Origin: Rhodovastum atsumiense
Lineage (GTDB): Bacteria > Pseudomonadota > Alphaproteobacteria > Acetobacterales > Acetobacteraceae
Length of the DNA: 60,772 bases
Direction: 5' to 3'
Assembly (NCBI RefSeq): GCF_937425535.1
Contig: NZ_OW485607.1
Coordinates: 1-60,772 of the forward strand
Below, in pieces: positions 33,120-40,870 of the stretch. Below the pieces are notes generated by a model. The model was given only the letters and a program-made list of their open reading frames with translations. It did no database searches and was not told the origin of the DNA. Numbering within the stretch: the stretch's first letter is position 1; each line of letters opens with the position of its first letter. Position numbers and translations under genes: made by a program.

Positions 33120-34282
33120 CCAATGCCCACGGGTCAGAACCGATGTGCCCAGTCGCGTAGTCCGATGGACATGATCCGCCAAGGCTGATCCATGAGCCTG
33201 TTCCACGCGTCGCAGCAGTGTTCGACGATAGCCTCGTAGGAGCGGAACACTAGGTTCGAGAGCCAGTTGTCACGTAGGAATTGCCATATATTCTCGGTGG
33301 GGTTGAGCTCAGGGCATTTCGGCGGCAGCGGCACCAAGGTGATGTTGGACGGCACCACGAGGCGCGCTGAGGTATGCCATCCCGCCTGATCGAGCAGCAG
33401 CACGGCATGTGCACCAGGCGCCACGGCGGCGGCGATCTCGACCAGATGCAGATTCATCGCATCGAGATTGCATCGGGGCAGAACCAGCGCTGCCCCCTTG
33501 CCCTCCCGAGGGCAGATGGCGCCGAAGATGTAGGTGGACGCCGTGCGCTGGTCCTGGGGTGCAGAGGGTCGAGTACCCCGTCGGGCCCAGCGGCGGGTGA
33601 GCTTGTTTTTCTGGCCAACCCGGGCTTCGTCAGCAAACCAGACCTCTATTCGCTCAGGGGCGATACCCGTCTCGGCGGCGATTTCCTCCAGACGGGCCGG
33701 GAAACTTTTTTAAAATGTTCGATTGCTCCTTCGGCCTGGGCATGATGGCGCGGCCGAACCGACAGCTTGCGAAAGCCCATCGCCCGCAATTCCCGGCTTA
33801 TCGTTTGCCGCGACACCGATATCTGGAATTCTTCCCACACCCACTGACACAGATCGATTTGCCGCCAGCGCACCACACCGTGCACCGCCGGGATCGGCCC
33901 GCTATCGATGACCGCCGCCAATGCCGCACGCTGCTCGGCAGTCAGCAGAGGCGCTGGCCCCGGCCGCTTGGGATCGATCAGCCCCGCCGGACCAGCCGCG
34001 TTGAACTTCACCACCCAGTCCCGAACGATCTGCGGCGTCACCCCGCCGATCTTCGCCGCCTCCGTTCGGCTCGACCCCTCGTAGATCGCCGCCAGTGCCA
34101 ACAGACGTCGGGCTTGTCCCCCGTCCTTCGCGGCCCGGGCCGCCGCACGGACCAACATCGCGTCAAAATCACCTCGCAAGAGCAGGGGGCGTGTCATGGC
34201 GAACCTCCTTCGTTCGCCATCTTGAATCCGATCTCACCCGCGTCGGGCAACCCCCAAACGAGTTGTCATCCACGGGCATTGG
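33120..34282. mobile_element. IS630-family insertion sequence
   Basis: The element begins CCAATGCCC and ends GGGCATTGG and is flanked by TA on both sides, the target duplicated by this family. It carries one transposase in two overlapping frames. Its right end is also found as a 58-base relic at 53480-53537, and its end sequences recur in the small element at 54962-55055. Confidence 0.85.
33134..34197 (-). CDS. IS630 transposase made by -1 frameshift
   Basis: The first frame (34197 down to about 33707) encodes the helix-turn-helix N-terminal part ending EGAIEHFKK. At the A6 run (TTTTAAAAAAG) the reading frame must slip back one base to continue as FPARLEEIAAETGIAPERIE, then WFADEARVGQKNK, LLLDQAGWH and PELNPTENIW, which hold the DDE catalytic residues. 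Many IS630 elements use just such programmed frameshifting. The two parts together give a full-length, otherwise intact transposase. Confidence 0.8.
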
Positions 34283-34284
34283 TA

Positions 34285-34923
34285 TTAGCCATGGCCTTTC
34301 GTCCCGGTCTGGTCGTCTCCCGGCGCGCGCGCGAACGCCAGCAGCGGGCCAATGTCGTGGGCATCCGCTTGCCGCAGGGCGTCGATGTAGCGCCGCCGCA
34401 GGTCACCGGCGCTCGCCAGCGTGCCCCGCCCCCACGGGAAGCGCGGCTGGCCGAGTTGCATCGCGAGAAGGTCGGCCATCAGGCGCGCATGGCGGCCGTT
34501 GCCGTTAGGGAATGGGTGGATCGCGACCAGCCGGTGATGCAGACGCACCGCGATTTCGTCCGGCGGGAAGACCTGCGCCGCCACCCAGAGCCTGGCGTCG
34601 TCGAGCAACTGGCGCAGCTCCACGGGAATCTTCCAGGGGTCTATGCCGATGTTGCGCGTCGTGGTGCGGAACTTTCCCGCCCAACGCCAGACGTCGCCGA
34701 ACATGTGCCGGTGTAAACTGCGCGCGAAATCCTCGCAGAGGAGGTCACGCCGCAACTGGCGCAGCCCCCATTCCTGCCCGGCGAGGATGTTCGCCTGTTC
34801 CGCCGCGTTCAGCTCGCGGCGTAGGGCGATGTGCGAGGGAATGAGGCCGTCCCGTTCCGTGTCGGCGAGCGGCGTGGCCGCATCATCCGGCTCCTCGAAA
34901 AGCCCGCTCACCGGTCGTCCCAC
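34285..34923 (-). CDS. mobile mystery protein B (Fic domain)
   Basis: Fic enzymes attach AMP or another nucleotide part to target proteins. The 212 residues carry the Fic motif HPFPNGNGRHAR at 136-147, with Asn in place of the usual Asp/Glu, as is normal for the mobile mystery B family. MFGDVWRWAGKFR near 74 is the other family block. It overlaps mobile mystery protein A by 16 bases. The IS630 element lies 2 bases after its stop, so the tail may have been altered. The pair likely acts as a toxin-antitoxin-like or regulatory unit. Confidence 0.85.
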   Translation of the reverse strand: MGRPVSGLFEEPDDAATPLADTERDGLIPSHIALRRELNAAEQANILAGQEWGLRQLRRDLLCEDFARSLHRHMFGDVWRWAGKFRTTTRNIGIDPWKIPVELRQLLDDARLWVAAQVFPPDEIAVRLHHRLVAIHPFPNGNGRHARLMADLLAMQLGQPRFPWGRGTLASAGDLRRRYIDALRQADAHDIGPLLAFARAPGDDQTGTKGHG

Positions 34924-35369
34924 AGCGTGCGCGGATCGATCGCGCGCGCGAAGGCCTCGTTTTGCGCCTCGGCATCCCGCGCGGCCAATTCCTGCCGCTC
35001 CAGCAGCATCGTATGGGCGACCGCCGGCAGGCGACGCCGCGCCACCGCCCGCGCGCGATCCTGCACCATGGTTTCCAGCGGCTTGTTGGGCACGAGCGCG
35101 TAGACAAGCTTGCAGTCGAAGGCCGCCGCGACCCTTTGCAGCGAGCGCAGCTGCACTGTGCCCTTGATCTCGGATTGTTCCATGGCGGCCAGCGCCGGCT
35201 GGCTGACCTTGAGGCGGCGGGCGAGTTGCAACGAGGACATGCCGAGCGCCTCCCGGATGGCCCGAATCCAGCCCTTGACCGGGGGCGTGAAACGGACGGC
35301 GGGGCCGAATTCAGTAAATCTGCGGTCCAAGGCCCGGCGTGCCTCGTGCTTGTGAATGAAGGATTTCAT
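34908..35369 (-). CDS. mobile mystery protein A (HTH)
   Basis: The 153-residue protein has an XRE-type helix-turn-helix (MSSLQLARRLKVSQPALAAMEQSE) around residues 43-68. It then has LQRVAAAFDCKLVYALVP, the standard plan of mobile mystery protein A. It is always found next to mobile mystery protein B and probably represses the pair. An AT-rich promoter region lies between it and the divergent nuclease-like gene at 35592. Confidence 0.85.
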   Translation of the reverse strand: MKSFIHKHEARRALDRRFTEFGPAVRFTPPVKGWIRAIREALGMSSLQLARRLKVSQPALAAMEQSEIKGTVQLRSLQRVAAAFDCKLVYALVPNKPLETMVQDRARAVARRRLPAVAHTMLLERQELAARDAEAQNEAFARAIDPRTLWDDR

Positions 35370-35591
35370 AATCCGCAGCCTATAATTTTATAGCAGATAT
35401 ATAAACCATAGGCTGTATTTTATCGAATGTCAAACAAATTGCGATTTATACGTTCTCTGGAATGAAAAAGACGCGTGCAAGACTTTGCCGCACGGGCACA
35501 GGCGCCCGATCCAGGCGCTGAAGCCCCTATTGTGAAGGCCCTCGCTTTCGCGGATAATTCCAAAAGAAAAACGAAAGACGGCACCGAGACG

Positions 35592-36491
35592 ATGCGTTCC
35601 CTATGGCGACTGCACATCCGCCCGAACGGCGGACATGGCAACATTGCCGCTTCCGTCGGGCTCTGCCTGGAGCGCTCGATCATCGGCATGGGATGGGCGG
35701 CGCCGAATGAGGCCGTGACGCGGTCGGCCGATCTTGAGTGGTACAAGGCGGCCGCTGCCCGGCAGTACCCGGACAGCACCGCTTGGCATTCGGTCTGGAC
35801 GTTCGCGGCGGATCCGCAATTAGGCGACCTGGTATGGTTCCGAGACCTTGAAGGCCACTTCTTCCTCGCCGAGATCACCGGCCCCTGGCAATACGCCTAC
35901 GAGGACGACGAGGCGATCGGCGCCGACATCGTTAACTTCCGGCCGGCGCGTATCATCCCAGTCGGGCTGGCCGATGCCGTGCCCGGCAAGATCATCGCCT
36001 GCTTCCGCCCGCCGATAACCTTTATGCCCATTCGCTCACCGGGCATGCTTGCCTTCTCGGAGCAGCTGGCCGGTCTGCCGGTGAGTGGCGATGCGGGGCG
36101 TGACGTTTTCGAGTTCATGTCCGATGCCGACCTCGAAAACTTGGTCTTTGTTTATCTGCAGTTTCTCGGCTGGTACGTGCTGCCCGGCACCCGCACGGCC
36201 ACCACGGCCCATTATGAGTTCGTGCTGGTCAACCGCGAAAGCGGCGAACGGGCCGTCGTGCAGGTCAAGTCCGGGCATACGTGGATCGACGCTGCCCGCT
36301 ATGCCGGCGCGGAAAAGGCTTTTCTCTTTGCCGCCTGCGACCACTACGGCACGAACCCGCCGCCGAACGTGGTCATCATCACCCGGCCAGAGCTGGAGGA
36401 CTTCATGCTGAGCCAGCCCCATCTGCTGCCGCGCGCCGTGAGCCACTGGATGGCCATTGCCGGTCTCGCGCCAGTGGGAGGGACGCCATAG
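35592..36491 (+). CDS. probable restriction-type nuclease with N-terminal reader-like domain
   Basis: The 299-residue protein has two parts. Residues 1-150 (WRLHIRPNGG, GMGWAAPNE, GDLVWFRDLEGHFFLAEITGPWQY, RPARIIPVG) resemble PUA/EVE-like domains that read modified bases. Residues 180-280 (DLENLVFVYLQFLGWYVLPGT, HYEFVLVN, AVVQVKSG) match an Mrr-like PD-(D/E)xK nuclease, where QxK replaces (D/E)xK. It may cut modified DNA. The start at the ATG at 35592 is preferred over an upstream GTG at 35475. It is followed by another probable nuclease gene. Confidence 0.6.
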   Translation: MRSLWRLHIRPNGGHGNIAASVGLCLERSIIGMGWAAPNEAVTRSADLEWYKAAAARQYPDSTAWHSVWTFAADPQLGDLVWFRDLEGHFFLAEITGPWQYAYEDDEAIGADIVNFRPARIIPVGLADAVPGKIIACFRPPITFMPIRSPGMLAFSEQLAGLPVSGDAGRDVFEFMSDADLENLVFVYLQFLGWYVLPGTRTATTAHYEFVLVNRESGERAVVQVKSGHTWIDAARYAGAEKAFLFAACDHYGTNPPPNVVIITRPELEDFMLSQPHLLPRAVSHWMAIAGLAPVGGTP

Positions 36492-36656
36492 AACGGGCAG
36501 AACAGTACGGTTCACGGCCCGCATCTGCACCGTCGCCGAAGCGAGCGACTTCACAAGGCGTTCCGACCGTCGATCGGCCGAGCCATCCGCTCATCCTCCA
36601 TCTTGCGCAGGCAAATGTATAGGGCTCCGATCGAGATCGGAACGAATGTAGGTGAC

Positions 36657-37667
36657 ATGCAGAAAGCGCCCACCAAAACGTCCCGCAAGACGACCACGAC
36701 ACTTCCCAAGGTGATCTTCTTCCACATCGGCTGGACCCGGGAATATCGCGGAGCCAAGGACGATCCCCCGCTCGGAAAATTTGGCTTCATCGGCGAGTGG
36801 CACGAGGCCCTGAACTTCCGCCCATACCGTGGGCGCTGCTACGGCTATGCGCCGCACTCCAGCGTCAGGGTAGGCGAACTAGGGGCGGCCCGCGGAGCGG
36901 ACTATGCGGATGGGGTTCTGGTGATCTGGACAGCAACGGATCCGGCGGGTGGCGGCCGCTACATCGTGGGATGGTACCGAAACGCAACCGTTCATAGGCA
37001 ACTCGATGACAGGCGCCCTAGCGGGGCCATGACGCTGGCGATCGCCGACGCCGCAGCGGACGACTGTTATCTCGTCCCAGTCGACGAACGACGCTTCTTC
37101 GTCCCTAGCTTGCAAGATGGATGGCCTGGACAGAAGAGTGCGTTCTACGCCAACAAGCACCTCTCGGATTCAGACCTGAAAAAGGTGATCGCTTACATAG
37201 ATGGTCAGTCGTCTAACGGGTTCTTTCGTGAGGAGCCCGCGCAGGCCGACAAGAAGAAGAGACACGGCGGAGGCCGCAGCCAGGATCCAGAGACACGGGC
37301 GCGCGTGGAAAGAGCCGCGGTCGATCTAGTGACGACACAATACGAGCATGATGACTGGGACGTTGAGTCCGTGGAGTCGGACAACAAGGGCTGGGACCTA
37401 GAAGTGACCCGGGCCGGGATGCTGCTCCGCGTCGAGGTCAAGGGACTTTCCGGCGAAGGCGCCGTCGAGCTGACCCCTAATGAGTACGAGGCCATGAGGT
37501 CGAAAGACAAGCGCATGAGCTATAGGCTCGCGATCGTCTGGAACGCGCTATCGCGGGCGCCGACTCTTACCATATTTTCCTACGAGCCGGGAACGGAAGC
37601 ATGGCGCTCCGATGACGGCAGAAAGCTCCACTTCAAGGACCTCATCGGCGCGCGGGTTAAATTCTAG
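36657..37667 (+). CDS. DUF3883 (NO VEIN) domain protein with N-terminal sensor domain
   Basis: The 336-residue protein begins at an ATG with AGGTG just upstream. The N-terminal 130 residues (VIFFHIGWTREYRG, RCYGYAPHS, GGRYIVGWYRNATVHR) look like a recognition domain. The C-terminal 110 (DPETRARVERAAVDLV, DNKGWDLEVTR, LRVEVKGLSG) is the DUF3883 domain, with D and ExK arranged as in PD-(D/E)xK nucleases near residues 243-260. DUF3883 is frequent in defence islands. It probably works with the gene at 35592. Confidence 0.65.
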   Translation: MQKAPTKTSRKTTTTLPKVIFFHIGWTREYRGAKDDPPLGKFGFIGEWHEALNFRPYRGRCYGYAPHSSVRVGELGAARGADYADGVLVIWTATDPAGGGRYIVGWYRNATVHRQLDDRRPSGAMTLAIADAAADDCYLVPVDERRFFVPSLQDGWPGQKSAFYANKHLSDSDLKKVIAYIDGQSSNGFFREEPAQADKKKRHGGGRSQDPETRARVERAAVDLVTTQYEHDDWDVESVESDNKGWDLEVTRAGMLLRVEVKGLSGEGAVELTPNEYEAMRSKDKRMSYRLAIVWNALSRAPTLTIFSYEPGTEAWRSDDGRKLHFKDLIGARVKF

Positions 37668-37857
37668 TGGATAAAACCTGACGGAAGAGACCCAAGGGAA
37701 TGGCAGAAATCTGCGCCTTTCAAAGGAATTCGGCCGGCACCAAGCGTTAGGTTTTCACCACTAGCAGCCTGTCCGGCTTAACGCTGCGAATCGACCTCGT
37801 TTAGAACCGGAGCGCCTGAACTTGACCGAAGAGGAAAGCCGCCTCATGCCGGTGCCG

Positions 37858-39253
37858 GAGCTATGCTGGAAATTGGGTGACGGCCCGATCAGGCGGCGGT
37901 CTGCACTGGGGCCTCGATGACCTCGAGGCCGTTGCGGAATCTGACACCTCGGACGACCTTCGGCAACTGGTTCTCACCCTTCAGGCGGCGCCATGTCTTG
38001 GCAGCCGTCATCACCAGTTTGAAAACCATGAGGCGGGCAGTGTCCTGCGAGAGCGCGCCCTTGGTCCGCACCGTGCGTAGGCGAACGGTGGCGAACACGC
38101 TTTCAATCGGGTTCGATGTGCGCAGATGATCCCAGTGCTCGGCTGGGAAGTCGTAGAAGGTCAGCAGCGCGTCACGGTCCTTGAGCAGGCAGGCAACGGC
38201 CTTGGCGTATTTCGCCGCATATTTCTCGGCGAACGTATCCACGGCGTCCTCGGCCGTGGCACGGTCAGGCGCCTGCCAGATCTCGCGCAGGTCATGCTTC
38301 ACCGCGGGCTGAACCGACTTGGGCAGCTTGTCGAGGATATTCGCGGTTTTATGCACCCAGCAGCGCTGATGCCGGGTGGTCGGGAACACCTCCCCCAGTG
38401 CTTTCCAGAAGCCGAGACTTCCATCTCCGGTGGCCAGCCGCGGCGCGACCGCCAGCCCGCGGGCCTTGAGGTCGACCAGCAGCTCGTGCCAGCTCTGTGC
38501 GCTCTCGCGCATCCCGACCTGAAAGCCCACGAGTTCCTTCTTGCCCTCCGGGGTGGCGCCGATCAGGACCAACATGCACTCGGCCTGCGGCTCCATGCGC
38601 GCCTGTAGATAGACGCCATCGGCCCAGCAATAGACGTAATGCCGGGCCGACAGATCACGGCGCTGCCAGCGGGTATAGTCGGACTGCCATTCGTCCCGCA
38701 GACGGCCAATGACCGCAGGCGACAGGTTCGGCGCCTCCGGGCCGAGCAGCGCCGTCAGCGCCTCCTGGAAATCGCCCATCGAGACCCCACGCAGGTAGAG
38801 GATCGGCAATAGCGCGTCCAGGCTGCGCGTCCGCCGCGCCCAGCGCGGCAGCAGCGCCGAGGTAAAACGGATCCGCTCCGCTTCCGACGCGGCGCCGCGA
38901 TCGCGCAGCTTCACCCGCCGCACCGGAACCGGCCCAATGCCAGTCTGCACCAGGCGTTCGGGCCCATACCCGTGTCGCACCAGCCGCTCACGCCCGTCCG
39001 GCAGCCGCAGACCACTCATTTCGGCCAGGAATGCCTCGGCTTCCGCTTCCACCGCCTGGGCCAGCAGACGCCGGGCGCCGCTCCTCAGCACCGCTGTCAG
39101 CGGGTCATCCACCTCATCGGGCTGACGGAGGGCAACAACCCTGGTATGGCTCGTCATGGCGTATCGCTCCTTCAGGAGGTTCTGGCAGGCTCGTCACCCG
39201 CCTCGATACGCCGCCTCACTCAGGCCGTCGTCACCCAGTTTCCCCCATAGCTC
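37858..39253. mobile_element. IS256-family element, copy 1
   Basis: The ends are GAGCTATG and CATAGCTC, extended as imperfect inverted repeats of about 28 bases. The 9-base sequence CCGGTGCCG is present on both sides (37849-37857 and 39254-39262), a perfect target duplication. It is inserted in a fragment of an IS1182-type transposase gene. Confidence 0.93.
37889..39157 (-). CDS. IS256 transposase, copy 1
   Basis: The 422-residue DDE transposase has WADGVYLQAR (first Asp), LATGDGSLGFWKAL (second Asp) and SNPIESVF (Glu). It is intact and nearly identical to copy 2 at 49589, with only a few substitutions. Confidence 0.95.
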   Translation of the reverse strand: MTSHTRVVALRQPDEVDDPLTAVLRSGARRLLAQAVEAEAEAFLAEMSGLRLPDGRERLVRHGYGPERLVQTGIGPVPVRRVKLRDRGAASEAERIRFTSALLPRWARRTRSLDALLPILYLRGVSMGDFQEALTALLGPEAPNLSPAVIGRLRDEWQSDYTRWQRRDLSARHYVYCWADGVYLQARMEPQAECMLVLIGATPEGKKELVGFQVGMRESAQSWHELLVDLKARGLAVAPRLATGDGSLGFWKALGEVFPTTRHQRCWVHKTANILDKLPKSVQPAVKHDLREIWQAPDRATAEDAVDTFAEKYAAKYAKAVACLLKDRDALLTFYDFPAEHWDHLRTSNPIESVFATVRLRTVRTKGALSQDTARLMVFKLVMTAAKTWRRLKGENQLPKVVRGVRFRNGLEVIEAPVQTAA

Positions 39254-39385
39254 CCGGTGCCGGGCGGCGGCTTCAAGCAATGCTACAACGCGCAGGCCGC
39301 TGTAGCGGCCGGTCCCTGCTGGTGGTGGCCAACAATGTAGTGCAGGCGACCAACGACAAGCAGCAGGTCGTGCCGATGCCGGACA
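39254..39385 (+). pseudogene. IS1182-family transposase fragment (split by IS256)
   Basis: Left of the IS, 37811-37857 reads ERLNLTEEESRLMPVP. Right of it the reading continues GGGFKQCYNAQAAV, then SLLVVANNVVQATNDKQQV. Together they match the middle of IS1182-type transposases. The beginning and end are missing and a short out-of-frame patch is present. The fragment is then joined to an IS66 piece. Confidence 0.7.
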
Positions 39386-39786
39386 AGGCGATGAACTATA
39401 TGCTGAAGCGCTGGGACACGTTCAGTCGGTTCCTCGACGACGGCCGGATCTGCCTGTCAAACAACGCCGTCGCGCGCGCCCTGCGCGGGATCGCTCTCGG
39501 TCGGAAAGCGTGGTTGTTCGCAGGATCAGATCGCGGCGACGAGCGGGCCGCGGCGATGTACTCCCTCCTCATCACGGTAAAGCTCAACGATATCTATCCG
39601 CAAGCCTGGCTCGCCGACGTGCTGGCGCGCATCGCTGATCATCCAGCTTCGCGCCTGCACGAACTGCTGCCCTGGAACTGGCGCAGGTTGAACCAGCATG
39701 GAGCCTACCGCCGCCTGATCGCAATCCGCGGCACTCAGCGGATGGATACACAGCGGGCGGCACACTGGCACTGTTCGTTAAGCTAG
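39386..39786 (+). pseudogene. IS66 TnpC C-terminal fragment
   Basis: MLKRWDTFSRFLDDGRICLS, NNAVARALRGIALGRKAWLF and YPQAWLADVLARIADHPASR are the C-terminal hallmark of IS66 TnpC. Nothing of the N-terminal two-thirds remains. It runs to 39786, where the frame ends in non-homologous sequence. Confidence 0.8.
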
Positions 39787-40011
39787 CGTGCCGCCAAGCG
39801 GCGTCAAACTCAGCGGCCGGGATGCCAGATTCGTGGACGATTACCTGCACCAGCGCCAGCAAGTCCGCGATCGTGTCATCGGTCATCATGGCGCCAGCCA
39901 TGCCACAAACCAAGCAATCCTGCTGAGCCGTCCGGCCTCGTGGGAGCCATTGATCAATCAATGATAGCGCGATTATGTTCTGACGCATCAACCTGTTGGC
40001 GACACCTGCGC

Positions 40012-40863
40012 ATGAATGCTCTTCGGCCGCAGCCTTTCCTCGAGGTCCGGGTAGAAGACACTGTCGGATTGCCGACCCTGCTAGGGCTATGCGCAGGTTA
40101 CGAGCTTGGGCAGTGGCGCTCGAGGCAATTTGCCAAGTACCTGATCCGGAATCTGATTGAATTTATCTACCCCATCGAGGAATGGGACGCTGCAAATTCT
40201 GCCACGGGTGTCGAAATGACTGCTCGGGCGGCGGAGGCAGTCTATAAGACGACGAAATACGAGAATCGTGGCGAAATCGGTGAACTAATCCTGTTTTCCA
40301 TCTTGCGATCGTACTATGGCTCGCTTCCGGTCGTGTCCAAGTTCTATTTCAAATCAGCCGTCAACGACACAGTGAAGGGTTTCGACGCTGTGCACTTTAT
40401 CAAAGGAAAAGACGGCCTAGAGCTTTGGCTCGGAGAGGTGAAGTTCTATACCGACGCTGCTGCTGCAATCCGCGACGTAATCGAGGAGCTCCATAAACAC
40501 CTAGAGGCAGATTATCTGCGCGGGGAGTTCACATGGATCGGTAATAAGATGCGAGGCGATGGGCCCCATTACCACGAGATCCGGCGCCTGTTTGACGACA
40601 AGACTTCGCTCGATCAAGTGTTCCCAGTGCTGCACATCCCGGTGCTGATTACCTACGAAAGCAAGGCTATCGGCACCCACGACATTGTCAACGATGTCTA
40701 CAGGGCTGCAATCGAGGCGGAACTGCGACACCACTTCGAATCGTTTAAGGGCCGTTGTGCCATCCAACGTGCCGCCGTCCACCTGATCCTTGTCCCTCTA
40801 GGCAGCAAACGAGCCTTGCAGGAAGACTTCGACAGTAGGCTCCGGGCCGCTCAGGATCTCTAG
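40012..40863 (+). CDS. hamA: HamA nuclease (Hachiman locus 2)
   Basis: A classical HamA: TTKYENRGEIGELILFSIL near residues 80-98, VKGFDAVHF near 122 and LWLGEVKFY near 140 form the DUF1837 PD-(D/E)xK core. The 283 residues start at the ATG at 40012 (a GTG at 39940 is also open). The downstream helicase starts 8 bases after its stop. It shares little visible sequence with the HamA-like protein at 28610 beyond the core motifs. Confidence 0.88.
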   Translation: MNALRPQPFLEVRVEDTVGLPTLLGLCAGYELGQWRSRQFAKYLIRNLIEFIYPIEEWDAANSATGVEMTARAAEAVYKTTKYENRGEIGELILFSILRSYYGSLPVVSKFYFKSAVNDTVKGFDAVHFIKGKDGLELWLGEVKFYTDAAAAIRDVIEELHKHLEADYLRGEFTWIGNKMRGDGPHYHEIRRLFDDKTSLDQVFPVLHIPVLITYESKAIGTHDIVNDVYRAAIEAELRHHFESFKGRCAIQRAAVHLILVPLGSKRALQEDFDSRLRAAQDL

Positions 40864-40870
40864 GAACCGG

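Noticed and set aside
39584-39991. Minus-strand frame between the IS66 fragment and hamA locus 2
   Set aside because: Only a short stretch (MTDDTIADLLALVQVIVHE) looks protein-like and most of the frame is antisense to the IS66 fragment.
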